Under the pieces are notes generated by a model. The model was not told the origin of the DNA. It worked only from the letters and a program-made list of their open reading frames with translations, and searched no databases. 64,000 bases of DNA. Origin: Linyphia triangularis (lineage: Eukaryota > Arthropoda > Arachnida > Araneae > Linyphiidae). The translations under genes and the position numbers were made by a program. The stretch spans positions 61,852,714-61,916,713 of the forward strand of contig OZ021732.1 of assembly GCA_963978545.1 (NCBI GenBank). Reading direction: 5' to 3'. Shown piece by piece: positions 30,780 to 42,597 of the stretch (the first letter of the stretch is position 1; every line of letters starts with the position of its first letter).

Positions 30780-31430
30780 TACTCTTTGTCTTTATGACGA
30801 TTTTGATAAGTGCAAAATCACTGATAGAAATGTAGTAATTAATGTCTACTGTAGACGCTTTTGGACCTTTTTAAAGCCTTAGAAAACAATTTACAGAAGT
30901 GAGATACACATATATTCAGCACAAATTTAATGTAAATGCTTGTCAAGAAATATTGCTACATTGGGATGGAAAATCACTTTCAGAACTCAAAGATTATGAA
31001 AAGATTGGTAGACTGGTAATACTAGTAACTTTTCAAGACAAGGTGCAATTATTGAGAGTCCCTTAAATCCTAATATCTTCAAAAGAGGAGCAAGCCATGG
31101 GTGTTTACCAAGTAGTGAAGTAATGGTGTAAAACCAAGAAAATTCAGGCTCTGCTGTGATATGGTATCCAGTAACATAGGAAGTGAAAATAGTGCAAATA
31201 CCGTAACCATTTGAACCGTAACCTGTTGCACCTCTTTGTTTCTATCACATACTTTAATTAGTTTTGACTTCTTGATGAATGTAATTTCTGGGCTAGACAT
31301 GCCACTTTTCAAGATTTAATCCCGCCAAACCTTGACAAGAACGCTTACATAACTATTAGAAATGAAATACATGATAATGTTCGCTTTACCATACTTGGAC
31401 TTCTTTAACAACATATTTCTATGCAGAAAC
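30780..31430 (+). pseudogene. Relic of a multi-copy arthropod protein family
   Basis: The best stretch, 30905-31064, reads YIQHKFNVNACQEILLHWDG, then KIGRLVILVTFQDKVQLLRV, ending in a TAA. It fits a large uncharacterised protein family of many arthropod genomes, marked by an 'HWDGK' core followed by 'ILVTF-DKxQLL-VP'. After the stop the same frame keeps family-like words (SSKEEQAMGVYQ about 31075; KTKKIQALL about 31120; NRNLLHL about 31210) among many stops. Upstream of 30905 the match is weak. The protein's function is unknown to me; its copy number suggests a link to a transposon. The family assignment is from memory. Confidence 0.55.
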
Positions 31431-31494
31431 AACAGAAATACTTGATTACCTAGAATTGTTGAAGTTAATTACAGCTTCCCCAGGAATACAACAA

Positions 31495-31800
31495 CTCTGT
31501 TCAATATAGATAGACATTAGCCAATTCCGGAAAGTTGTAAAACGGCCGTTTTTCCCCATATTGGTCAACCTCACCCAATTCTGGATAAAATATCCTGGAA
31601 GTTTTGAAATATCAATGAACAGTTTTAAAATGGAGATAATGTATTTATAAGAAAAGACGAAGGACAAAAACGTTTGTGACACGTTTTTTTTAATTGTGCA
31701 TTTTTGGAGGGATACTCAAGTTTCTGCGAGAATTTACCAACCAACCAGGACCCTTGTTTCCAACATTGGCCAATAATTCTAAGCTCCCTGGGCTAGTGGG
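31495..31800 (+). repeat. D-family repeat, copy 3
   Basis: Diverged: TTGGTCAACCTCACCCA, TTCTGGATAAAATATCCTGG, TTTTGGAGGGAT, ACATTGGCCAATAATTC, CTGGGCTAGTGG. Confidence 0.7.
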
Positions 31801-32229
31801 ATTCCAAAGAATAGGACATTGTGCTTCGTTTACAAAGAGCTGTTACTCATGTTAGGTGAATTACAACACCGTTTATGCATTAAGGTATATTAGTTTCAAG
31901 ATCAATTTCAGTTAACTCATAAGGAGATGAACTCTTTAAGATTTATAAATGTATTTTTCTTACTCGATGAGTTTTTTTCAACAAAAGCAATTAAAGCAAG
32001 ATTTAACAATTTCATATTCGTGCGCCAACTGATAAATGATCAGAATACCGATTTTAGAATGTTTTTAAATACTTGCGGAAATTACACGAATGAGTCTCCT
32101 TAAATTTCCCTAAAAGAAAAAGTGAACATGCTAGAAACGAATAGACCGCTTTTGGATAGAATTAGACGTTGCACTTTTTCTATTCCAACTTCAAGGCGCT
32201 TGAAGAACATTTACCTCAATAGAAGAAAT
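31801..32229. other. No supported feature
   Basis: A+T-rich, between D copies 3 and 4. Confidence 0.4.
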
Positions 32230-32555
32230 CCGCTGGTCAATATCGGGTCGACACTGGCCAATCTAGATGAAGATCGTTGTAGACAGGCTGTTGGTACAGA
32301 TTTTGACAAATCTCGCCCAGTGCTGGGTAAAATATACTGGAAATTTTGAAATGTTAAAGTAGATTTAAAAAAAAATTGAAATATAGTGTTGAAGAATGGA
32401 CGGAAAGATAAAAGAATATGTTTTGTGCTGGTTTTGACCTCCGCCCCCCCTTTCTTAACTCGTGTATTTTGGAACGATGTTCGATGACTGACTAATCTTC
32501 CCAGAACCTCTGCTCCCGGCATTGGCTAATACCGTTGTGCTACATGAGTAGCAGT
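32230..32555 (+). repeat. D-family repeat, copy 4
   Basis: AATCCGCTGGTCAATATCGG, ACACTGGCCAATCTAG, CCAGTGCTGGGTAAAATATA, ATATGTTTTGTGCTGG, TTTTGGAACGATG. Ends GTGCTACATGAGTAG. Close to copy 1. Confidence 0.78.
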
Positions 32556-33770
32556 TGCTCGACTGAACTGAAATTTTGCACTGACCGAGTTTTTGTTAAT
32601 TGGTTAGAAGGTGAAAACAACAAAATGTTAACTTTCGGAAAATTATCTTTAACTACAGGTGATCCTAATGGTTATTCAGAAACATGTGTACCATTTTGCA
32701 GCATAAAGAAAGTAGGGTACTGAAATATTCTACATTTAGTGCAATTTTTTTGTCTCCTTACAATTGATCGGATCAGCTTTTATTTGTGTTTTTCATTGTT
32801 GATGGTTTCATAGTATCGAGATAGTTAGTTAGTGAAGGCTTTGACCTTCATATATAGAGTTAGAGATAATTAATCCAGAAAAAAAATTAAGCTAGAACGA
32901 AAAAAAATTGTTCTTAGAAATTTTAGAAATTTGTATCAAATCAACATCTAAGAATGATAATTAGTAAAACATTTTTTAAAGTATCGAAATCAGTATTTTT
33001 ATGATTTGTTTCTCAGGCATTACGCAGTTTTGCATACGCAACTAAAGTTCGGGGCCTTTGAATAGTTTCTAAACCTTTACAGTAAAACCTTCTTTAGCAA
33101 ATAAAAGTATTTTTAATACAAGAGGAACTAATTTCAAAATTTTAACTAAAGCAGATTGAGTTTTTAGAGGAAAATAGACAGGGTTATTGGATAAAGTGCG
33201 GGTTTTATTCTAAATTGCGATGGTGACTTTTTTTTTACTTAGTCACTAATTCTACTCTAGCTGCCGTCCTAGTTTTATAGTTGAATTAACTCTCGCTAAA
33301 TGAGCCGAGACGCAGTTAGACATGCTTCTCCTTTTTTACACGTTAATTACCTTAGGAGTTTTATTCAGTCCACTGAATTCGCACTCAAAAATGGCTCAAA
33401 TAGAATTTGTCTTTCAATTCAAGGGTTTCTAAAATCCCGTGATTTTTTATTTTTTGTTAGGAGGGTTCAAATATTCGCCAAATTGCGCCAAACATGAAAC
33501 ACTTATTAATGGCCTTTTTGCGTAGTACTCACTCTCTTGTAAACCTCTATTACTTAACGATCGACGAAGCTTTGTCCAATTGAAGTATAAATATTAATTT
33601 AAATTAGCCAATAATTTTCGAAATTGCTAATTAAAATTATCGTGGTTTTTTCTTAATTACCTTTTTTGCTGAAATAGTCTTTTTAACACTGTCATTTATA
33701 TTTTAGAAATCGTGTAGTTTATTTTTTAATGTAGTTTTATGTAATTTTTTAACCATATATTTGTACAGTA
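32556..33770. other. No supported gene
   Basis: A+T-rich. GCAAATAAAAGTATTTTTAA at 33092-33111 is a short inverted scrap of the E-unit end. Nothing else is recognised. Confidence 0.4.
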
Positions 33771-34150
33771 CCCCCCCCCCCCCAAAAAAAAACAACAACA
33801 ACAACAACAACCACAGAACGATGGCTATATCTTCGGTTCTAATTATCGCAGAATCTTACGGTTTGCACCAAAATGTTTTGCTTACAATTTTCTATATATC
33901 TGATGCAATTTTTTCTCAAGGGACAGTTTACTAAGTAAAAGTAACGCTATCTTCGAAAATTTCAATACGAACCCTTATTTTTTATCATTTCATTCGATTT
34001 AAAATACATCATTTACTCTAAATACCAAATTTCAATGTATTATGTTGAAAAACACGTCCCTTATGAGCGAAAATGTTTCGACCATTTTTTGACCGATCTT
34101 CAGGGAGAAATTCCATAAAACGAAAGGTATTTTTAAGATTCTACTTCACA
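33771..34150 (-). repeat. H-family repeat, copy 1 (inverted)
   Basis: On the minus strand: AAATTTGGTATTTAGAG, a 'TATTGAAATTTTCGAAG' block, AAGATATAGCCATCGTTCTG, then a T/G homopolymer run (seen as C13 and A9 at 33771-33792) and GGTACTGTAC. A (CAA)n tract lies at 33791-33811. Confidence 0.55.
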
Positions 34151-34814
34151 CTGGGAGAAATCGAACGGTCAGTGCGGCGTTAAAAAATACAAATATTAGT
34201 CTAAAATTGCATAGAAACTATTTGGATTTATAGTGTCATGTTTAAGATTAATACAAAATTAGCAAGTAAACGCGAAAGTAACATAATTTATTTACAACAT
34301 TAAAGATGTGCATTCTTCATACGAAATAGATAAAATATCGAAAACTGTAATTGCAGAAGTATAACGTACACTACTGATAGTTAGAAAATTAATAAATGTA
34401 AAATGTAGGCATTAGTAAACAGTATTCTGCAAAGAGTGATTATTTATTTTACAGAAACATTTCACTGTAAACACAAATGTAACATGATTGTTGAAATTAT
34501 TTATCAAATGAAAAAATCACATAATTCAGTAAAATTGTTAAAGGATTACTTATTGAAATTGCTTAAAAAATGTTATTTTAAATAAATGTAATTTAAGAAA
34601 GTAAATTAAAAAAAAAGAAAAAAAAAAAAAAAAAGAACACTGTTGAAAACCACACAAAACATGTGTTCCACGATTCCTAACACGTTAGACAGATTAAAAA
34701 AATATATATAGAAAATAAAACTGCTTTGTTTGCATAAAATAATATATTTTTTTTGTAATTTCAAGAAATTCTGTTCCGATTCACCCCGCTGTTTCTATTC
34801 ACCCCATTTTACGA
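34151..34814. other. No supported feature
   Basis: A+T-rich with an A16 run near 34620. No gene. Confidence 0.4.
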
Positions 34815-34858
34815 TAATTGAACGTTGTGCGATTTTCCTCACCTCTAGTTTACCTTGA
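34815..34858 (+). repeat. A-family 3'-end fragment
   Basis: ATTGAACGTTGTGCGATTTT then CTCTAGTTTA, the end of the A consensus with mutations. Confidence 0.55.
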
Positions 34859-34867
34859 ATTAATCTT

Positions 34868-35001
34868 CGTTTTCAAAAATCGTCTACTATACGGTCCCTT
34901 AAAGTGAGCGTTTTTTAAATTTTCGCTAAAAAATCGAGAACTAAAAGTCAAAATGGAAAGAAAAAAATTGTGGGGGTTTAGATGATGGTAAATCTAATGA
35001 A

Positions 35002-35045
<44 letters not shown>

Positions 35046-35570
35046 TATGTTTCTATTCAAATTTTTTTAAAAATTGTTTTATTAATAATTAATTATTAAA
35101 AAAGAAATTGATGCAAAAGGTGATTGCTATTTATGTTTGGCCATTTACAAACTATATTTTGAAAAAAAAAAAAAAAAAAAAATTACTGAAATATATAAAT
35201 TATTTAAGTATTTATGGCCAAAAAACCATTTTTTTTATTTAACATTAATTTATCATTTTCTTTTTATCATTTAAATTCCAAACCATTCATTAGAAAAATA
35301 CGAATTTTTGTATTTCGCATTTTTTTTTTAATGCTGAATCCAAATATGGGATAATATTAGGAGGTTGCTATTGAACTTTTTAAAGTTTGGTTCTGTTTTA
35401 ATATGTAGATGACCCCTCATGATAAAAAAAATTACATGCAATTATTAAAAACCTTCCATGATTTATAACGGTACCTTTTGTTTGTTATTTCTACAATTAG
35501 AGCAAAAGATATAGCCATCTTTCTGATTTTTTTTTGGGTACTGTACAATTGTTTTAGCTTTAGCAAAATA
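34868..35570 (+). repeat. H-family repeat, copy 2
   Basis: Long inverted partner of 36220-36895. Shared blocks include TCAAAATGGAAAGAAAAAAA, TAATAATTAATTATTAAAA, GATGCAAAAG, ACCATTCATTAGAAAA, GAACTTTTTAAAGTTTGGTT, ATATAGCCATC and GGGTACTGTAC. Two poly(A) tracts (35007-35043 and 35161-35180) are private to this copy. Confidence 0.75.
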
Positions 35571-36219
35571 AATTCTTACCCTCTATTCAAACTAAAGGCA
35601 TTATTTAACTGTATGGGTAAGGTACTGAATTTTATACACGAGGATATTTGGACTTTTTTTTACGGACCGTAAAACCCTAGAGTGGTCGGTATTTATTTAT
35701 TATCATCAATCCTTCAATCAAAGCAATTTTATCAAGTAAAATTAAAATTTTCTCAATTAAATACTTTATGGACGGTGAAAACCCATATGATCGGGATTGT
35801 TTCCAAAAAGATTTTATATCCTCTTGCCTAAAGTTTATTGGAGTAGTTTTATTTTAAAATATTGCTTTAATTCCAGTTTGTTATTGAAATAGGTCTGCCC
35901 CGTCTCAAAAGCTTACGAAGAGGAATCCCCCCCCCCCCTTAAAACACTAGCACCTAGCTACGATTTCTCTTTAGTCTATGATATTTATTTCGTCACAACG
36001 GAATCACTTTAGATAAGTTCCTAGCACAAACACAACTTTGTGTGTTTGTTATGGAAATTTCTTTTCTCCATAAATACATAAATTACGTAAATTTTTTTTC
36101 AAAATTTTGTTTCGTTCTTTTAAATTTGTTTGAACCATCTATTAAAATGTTTCTGGTTATTTCATTCTAGAAATATGGCAAAACCAATTATTGTATTTTA
36201 AAGACTGGTTACATTCTTT
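35571..36219. other. Centre of the H inverted pair; no gene
   Basis: Contains two loosely similar direct segments near 35665 and 35770 (ACCGTAAAACC and ACGGTGAAAACC followed by GGTCGG/GATCGG) and a C12 run at 35927-35938. Confidence 0.4.
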
Positions 36220-36895
36220 AATTGTGTTGTTTGTAGATAGTTAACTACGTAAGATGGTTGGTACAGTAAGTATACAAAAAATTTAGAGCGTTGGCTATGT
36301 TTTTATTTTAATAATGAAATAAAAAAATTAAAGTACAGTCGTAAATCGTGAAGGGTGTTGCGTAATTTGTATATAGTTATTTTTTTTTTTTTTGTCCTAA
36401 AGAGCTATCTATCATGTATCAAAATGAAACTAAACTTTAAAAAGTTTATTTGCAATTCCCATAATATTATGTAATATTTAAATTTAGCGTTGAAAAATGT
36501 CTAAATACCAAATTTCATAATTTTCGAATGAATGGTTGTAAATTTAAATGAGGACAAAATGACAAATTAACGTAAAAAAGAAAATCGTTTTTTTTTAAAC
36601 CATAAATTCCTAAATAAGTTTTGTTTCAAACGATAGTTTGTAAAATACCAAATATAAATAGTATGAAACTTTTGCATTAAATTGTTTTTAATAATTAATT
36701 ATTAATTAATTTAATAGAACAATTAAGTTTTTTTCTTCTCCCCCCCCCCCCTAAATTAACGTATTTTTTTCTTTTATTGGATTTATAATGATCGGAAACC
36801 CACCAGAGTTTTTTTCTTTCCATTTTGACGATTAGTTTTCAATATTTTAGCAAAAATGTAAAAATGCCTATTTTTCGGGACTGCATGTTAGATTA
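36220..36895 (-). repeat. H-family repeat, copy 3 (inverted)
   Basis: Matches 34868-35570 in reverse across ~650 bases, with its own G12 run (seen as C12 at 36740-36751) where copy 2 has a poly(A) tract. Confidence 0.75.
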
Positions 36896-37084
36896 CATAT
36901 GAAATTAATTAAAGTTTTATTCAGGTAAAAAAGGTTTCCATGTAAAAAATTGAAGTATTTTATCTTTTTAAAAATAGGTGGTAAACTTATATGTTTCCCA
37001 GATTCAGGTAGTCACAAACATATATTTAAGCGAATAATTAGTTATCTGTAAGTTTAAGGAGTGTTAAACTCATTTATTTATAAG

Positions 37085-37330
37085 TTTTACCCAACTATCG
37101 AGCCGAACTCTTGTATCAGAGCTGCCTAGTATGAGGCAACTGCAGTTCGATTCTCAGCGTATGCGCTACTTAATTTCTACTTTCAAAAATTAGTAGACAC
37201 AACTGGAATTTTGTGTTCTATGTGGAAGTCCTCAACTGGGGACTTCTTTTATTCGTTAATTGAAATCTAAAGAAGTCCCCTTTAAAAGTTCATTCTCTAA
37301 AGCATTCTCCCTTGAAATTAGGACTAGTAT
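37085..37330 (+). mobile_element. Possible decayed tRNA-like SINE
   Basis: CAGAGCTGCCTAGTATGAGG followed by GCAGTTCGATTCTCA resembles a tRNA D/anticodon/T region with a B-box (GTTCGATTC). Downstream, GAAGTCCTCAACTGGGGACT and AAGAAGTCCCC form hairpin-like repeats. No TSD was found. Confidence 0.3.
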
Positions 37331-38184
37331 ATAAGTTTAGTTGTTACGTAATTTTGACGCAGTATTATTTAATTAAGATCTTTTTATGTCTTTGAAATAA
37401 AAATTATAACAAAAATGTATCTAACATTGTGCTCAAAACTATAATAATATTACAACAATACAGCCTCATTGATCGCCATTAAATTTATGGACACTTCAGA
37501 AAGATGCAAAAATACAAATATTAGACAATTATTTAACAGATTCGAAAATAATAAGTAAAAAATTTAGCGAATGACTATGGAACTATTGAATTAAATTTTT
37601 ATGTTCAAAAAGTTTCATCATTGGCACAATAGTGATTTAACAAGTTTATATTCGTATGCAATATTTCATTACATTGAAAAATATGCACAAAGTTTCAAAA
37701 AATAAGTTTTATTGATTACATTTTAATCCGTTTTTCCTTAGGTTAGTGAAACAGATAAGAAATGAGCGTCATCTAATTAGAATGAAGTATTTCATGAATG
37801 GCTGATAAAACCTTATTTTTTATCAATTTTATTATCAATATCATTATACGTTAAACTTCGATAACTTTTTGTTGTTTCCTTCCTTAATTGGACTGCGTGT
37901 GAATTTGACCCACATTCAACTTAAATCATGTTACTTAAAAATTTATTTCGAATTAATTTCCATCCTAATTTTGTATTAGCATCTTGTTAAACATGACACA
38001 ATAAATCTAATCGTATTAAAACACGCACCCGCCGTTTGCTTTCCCCTTTGTAATGGTGTAAAGACCTTGAAATTAAACAATATTGAGATGTGCCCTTTGT
38101 TTATAAGTGGTGAGTTATTTAACACAAGTAACAGATATTTTATATTTATGGTAATCTAAGTATTCTGATAGAATGAAGAGGTAA
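37331..38184. other. No supported feature
   Basis: A+T-rich, no gene or repeat recognised. Confidence 0.4.
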
Positions 38185-38345
38185 ACAATAGGGGCCTGTA
38201 TTGAAATTTTTAAAGTTAAAGTTCAATTTACTTCGTAAAATTTTAGTGCAAATGGCAATGTTCTATGACTTTTGTAACCGAAAATATAGCCATCGTTTGG
38301 TTTATTTTTGAGTACTTTACTTATACAAGATTGCATTTTTTTTTT
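38185..38345 (+). repeat. H-family repeat, copy 4 (short)
   Basis: TATTGAAATTTTTAAAGTTA, then GAAAATATAGCCATCGTTTG and GAGTACTTTAC follow the H order. Confidence 0.5.
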
Positions 38346-38509
38346 CAAGTTTCAAATACAAAGATGAGAAAACTTATTTTTTATTGCTAGTTTTCCTTTT
38401 TTTCTTTTCAAATGAACTTTAAATTACAGTGTTTAACAAACCCTTTCAAGAAACCTGAGAAAGAGATATTTAAAAAAGGAAACAACTTCTTATCATCTAG
38501 CAAGAGACA

Positions 38510-38551
38510 ACTGCTTCTAATCCTAACAACTGTGTGGTAAGTAGAAGCAGT
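38510..38551. other. Stem-loop
   Basis: ACTGCTTCTA (38510-38519) pairs perfectly with TAGAAGCAGT (38542-38551), loop 22 nt. Confidence 0.5.
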
Positions 38552-38589
38552 CATTTAATTTTTAAGTCCTTCATATTAACTTCGATTTT

Positions 38590-38720
38590 GTTAGTTTGTG
38601 GTTGGCAAATCTGCGGAGGGCTAATTAACCTACTTGCCGGCATATAATCTATCTGAAATTTGGCTGATAGACTCGTGGTTGATGACAGTGCATTCTATCA
38701 AGTTTTGGAAGCAAAAAAGA
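38590..38720 (-). repeat. F-family repeat, copy 2 (inverted)
   Basis: Reverse of CCGGCAAGTAGGTTAATTAG and CCTCCGCAGATTTGCC, followed by a TGCATTCTATCA word, as in the other F copies. Confidence 0.55.
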
Positions 38721-39015
38721 GTAAGATGTACTGAATCTATGGTTTACTTCGTAGTGACAGTACGAAAATTCTATCTGGTGTGAAAATCGATTAAATAAGT
38801 TGCAATTACTCCTAAAAGTTGGTAATGAATGTAAAGAATTTATAGAAAAAACATTGCTTTGACGGGTTAAATTTTTTACCTTCATAGATAAAAATTAAAA
38901 TATTTCAACTATGAGAGATTAAAGAAGAGACCACCAACAAAAAATTATTTTTACCACCATAACTTTAAGTGCATATGACGTTCTTTTAATATACAGGGGG
39001 ATTCCTAATATCCTT
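38721..39015. other. No supported feature
   Basis: No gene or repeat recognised. Confidence 0.4.
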
Positions 39016-39413
39016 TTAAACACGTTGATTACCAACTACGAGGTATCTCGTAGGTTACTTACTTGCCCAGGACGCCTACTACGAGATATCTCGTCCCTTC
39101 GTTATTTGCCATATTTGTACAACTACGAGGAAACTCGTTGTATAACAGTATAAATATGAATAGATGGCCTCAGGAAAGAGAATAAAAAATCAGGTTTGGC
39201 TTAAATGAACAGAACATACAGTTATTCAAAGTTTTTTCAAAAAGAAAACAGTTTATACAAGGCAATAAATTTCTATGTTTCGTGAAATTTTTTAAAGCAA
39301 TCTTCCAAGTAAAGTGATGGCTTCTCTTGGCAGATTGAACATAAGTTATTTGTTTTGCGCCGTATCGTTGTACCGCGGAATCGTGAAAATTTTTAAGGCA
39401 GTCAACGTGTTAA
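39016..39413. mobile_element. piggyBac-like MITE with internal palindromes
   Basis: TTAA lies at 39016-39019 and 39410-39413. Just inside, the ends are inverted: left ACACGTTGATTACC, right (reverse complement) CACGTTGACTGCC. Three short palindromes follow the left end: CTACGAGGTATCTCGTAG (39035), CTACGAGATATCTCG (39080) and CTACGAGGAAACTCGTTG (39122). TTAA targets plus a CACGTTGACTGCC-type end fit piggyBac-related non-autonomous elements known to me in arthropods. No transposase present. Confidence 0.72.
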
Positions 39414-40470
39414 TACCTTTACATTTGAAACGGCCTCTCTTATAATCAGAAAAGTAACGTATATCTATTGTATAGTGATTATGGTAATTATTTTGAAATG
39501 TCTCACAGCGACATCAGTGGCGATTTATGGAAGTTACAAAAAGTAACTGAGAAACTAAAGGAGATAGGAAAAAAAAGTCCAATAAGAAAAATATTCACTT
39601 TAATATGGCAAAACCACAAGAAAAACTTTCATAAAGTTATCTGTAAAATTGGTGCAGATATTTGTGGTTTAATTTATGGACTACACGAGACTTGAAATAG
39701 GGCTCGTCCTGAATTGAGAAACATGTTCGCCAGTGCTATCATACAGCTTTATGATATATTATAGGGGTAATTATGTAGAGGGTGGATTATAAGCGGTTAA
39801 ATATTCAACAGAAGGTCTGAGAGGGGGACATTCATAAACATTTTAAAAAAGAGAAGGAAAAAGAAAAATGAAATAGGTGGAAAAGAAAAATAATTGAGCA
39901 GTTAGGGAGGGCTATAAGACTGCGCTAAGCTTTACATTCAATAAGGTTAAGATACTCTGAAAAATATATTCCTTAAAAATTTCGAAACTTAAAATTTAGT
40001 GCAACGAAGGTTAAAAATGTCGTTGAAATTAGTTTTGATTCTTGAAATAATTATTCAAATTGAAAACATTCAATTTGAGAGATTTATATACAAGAAATCG
40101 GGAAAAGTACAACTCACTGATTTAAATACTATTTATACGAGATAAGTACAATCTGTTAGGAAGGAAAGAACTGAAAAATTTGACTACATTTTTAGAAAGC
40201 TAAATTGAATGATAGGGAGAATACATAACTATTACTCTACTGTTTTTTTTACGTAGGTTTCACACCCTAAATTCTGCACCTATTCAACATAAAGGTATTT
40301 AGAGTCAGAAATCCATATGAAGTGGCATTACGATAGTTATTATTTCATTAGAATTGTATATTTTATAGAAATAATAAGAATTCAATAATAAGAATGGCTA
40401 AATTTTTTTAAGATCCGCAAAATAAATATAAAAAGTATTAATATGAGTTCCTAAGTACTTACATTTTTAT
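39414..40470. other. No supported gene
   Basis: A 75-codon lysine-rich + frame at 39468-39695 is unrecognised and not called. The rest is featureless. Confidence 0.35.
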
Positions 40471-40495
40471 ACCATTTTTATGGTGTAAAAATGGT
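40471..40495. other. Perfect stem-loop
   Basis: ACCATTTTTA-loop(5)-TAAAAATGGT. Confidence 0.6.
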
Positions 40496-40531
40496 AAAAA
40501 GAAATCATGGCAGATGAAGCAAAGTCGGTAG

Positions 40532-40640
40532 TTAATTTTTATTTGGAATGAACGCATACAACTCAGCCCATTCTTTCTTAAATTCACGACTTTCCTCATC
40601 AATTTTTCTTTTTATTTTGGACGAAGTTGAGGATATCTTT
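40532..40640 (-). pseudogene. N-terminal remnant of a ZBED/hAT-like transposon protein
   Basis: On the minus strand, ISSTSSKIKRKIDEESREF leads into KKEWAELYAFIPNKN and a TAA. This is the start pattern (K-R-K-x-D-x-E-x-R-x-F-x-x-E-W) of the abundant ZBED/FAM200-type, hAT-derived proteins, just before their BED zinc finger. The finger and transposase core are absent. Only ~36 codons remain, so confidence is moderate. Confidence 0.45.
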
Positions 40641-41997
40641 TTCCAATATTGTATTTCAAAAGGGAAATGCATATTTTTCAGCTTGCGCAACCACGATAAG
40701 TTTACAGCGAAAGTTACTCTACCTCAGTCGAAGAGGAGCGAACAATGAACGTCAACAAAATCTCGATGCAACTGAGTTTGTAACACTTTTCTTTTGTATA
40801 AATTTCGGCTGAAAAGATTCCAGGGGGCGTTGTGAGTGCTAACTTTAAGTTGGTATTCGAGAACAGATTATGCACTAAGTTTATAATGGGTTTATTCAAA
40901 TAAAGCACACATTTATTACTGTATATTTCTTTATCAGTTCATTCTTGAGTTACTTAGATGAGTTCTTGAGTTATGAGAAGAACTGCATGACGGTCTGGCG
41001 ACCCCTGTTGTAGGGTGACAGTACTTTTTCTGCAATACTACGCTTAAATTTATTGAAAAATTACCGATTGCCCCTAATAATTATGGTTGCCTCAACTAAT
41101 CTATGTAAAAAACAAAAGGAATAATAATTTTACAGATACACCAAAGACTGGGAAGCATGATGAATAAAATATAAAACCTAGAAACACAAAAATGCAAACT
41201 TCCGAAACGATGTCATAGTTTCTCAAAATCAAACCTGAAAGAAACTTTCAAAGGACAGGGATAGAATGCCAATATTAGTAACCCTTTTTTAAACTCATGT
41301 CAAAAATGGCACATTAGTCCAAAAGAACTTTACAAAATATTCTAAATTTAGCTTTTTTCCCGTCCTGCCTTTTTGACTCTCGACAGTTAAGCCAGAGTAA
41401 TTAAATTTGAAATTTGTTCCAAAAGTACTGTTCAGAAGTAAAATTGAAACGCAATAACCGTTCCTTAATTCAATTTCACTCGGCAATTCTGTCGCCATTT
41501 TTACTTCGTGTACTACAGAATTCCGAAAAGTAATCTCCTTTTTAAAAGGGAAAGGGACTGTTTTTTTAAAGCTTCGGTTTCCTAGTTCACCTCCGATTTT
41601 AGCTTTTGAGCGAAACTTAATTTTTAAATATTCGAAGAAAATGGTTTTTAATTTTATGGTTGCCGACTCATTTACATTTCGTATTTCATTGAAATTAGAA
41701 TTTTTAACTAGAAAGTAAAATACATCTCTTTGAATAAAAATGTTTAGTTTATTTTTGTTTTATTTTTTAAGTTATTAAGACGTGATTGTTATATAATGGA
41801 AAGAATGTGTGTCACAGTTCTTAATTTATTGAGTTATTATTAACGAAATACTAATACGAATATTTAATACATCTATTGTGTAACTTTTATGATTTTTTTT
41901 TATGTTTTTACTGTAGAAATGACTTCTTCAGTTTCATTCTTTTAAAGTGGCTTTACTTTTGATTAATAATAAACTTTAAGTTGCAACCGATAATTTT
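40641..41997. other. No supported gene
   Basis: A+T-rich; short open frames on both strands are unrecognised. Confidence 0.4.
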
Positions 41998-42597
41998 TTA
42001 CTTTCAATTACCCATATGTATATATATTTGGAACATCTTAATATCAAAAAAGTGATAAAGAAAAAATGTCTGTCTGTGTGTGTGTGACTACTATGGTCAG
42101 CATAACTCCCGAACAAATTGACCTATGATGTTCAAATTTGGTATGAGGGTTAGAAGCGGCCGTGGGACCTACCATTTAGGTTTTCGTCAAAATCGCTCAT
42201 GCGCATAAGGTAATTGCCATTGAAAAAATCATGTTTATTAATGATTGCTAAAAATGGCTCTAAAGATTTTGATAAAAATTGCTGTGGTAATGCCTCTTAA
42301 GGTGTTTTAAACATTTCCACTTACGAAATTCCCGTATAAATGTTTTAATGGCGTAAAAAATTGAAAAATGAATGCCTCAACACAGTTCTCTTTTCTTGAG
42401 CATACTTCATCAATGATCGTTTTTTTTCTTCTGCCCTCAGTTTTTTCTTTACTCATACAAGAATTATCGCAAAAAATATCGCCAAAATGGCCATTTATTT
42501 TAAATGAAGGATGAAAATATACAAACGGTAAATGACACAAATTCAAGTCAGTATTATAGTATAATTGAAAGTTGTGCGATGTTCCACACCCTTAGTT
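41998..42597 (+). repeat. A-family repeat, internally shortened copy (A9)
   Basis: TACTTTCAATTACCCATATG to GATGTTCCACACCCTTAG. It lacks the poly(A/T) segment near the start and part of the CACTTATAA region. Confidence 0.85.

Noticed and set aside
31079..31312. 77-codon minus-strand frame with two hydrophobic stretches, like a receptor fragment
   Set aside because: It lies antisense to the HWDGK-family relic, whose + strand words explain the sequence better.
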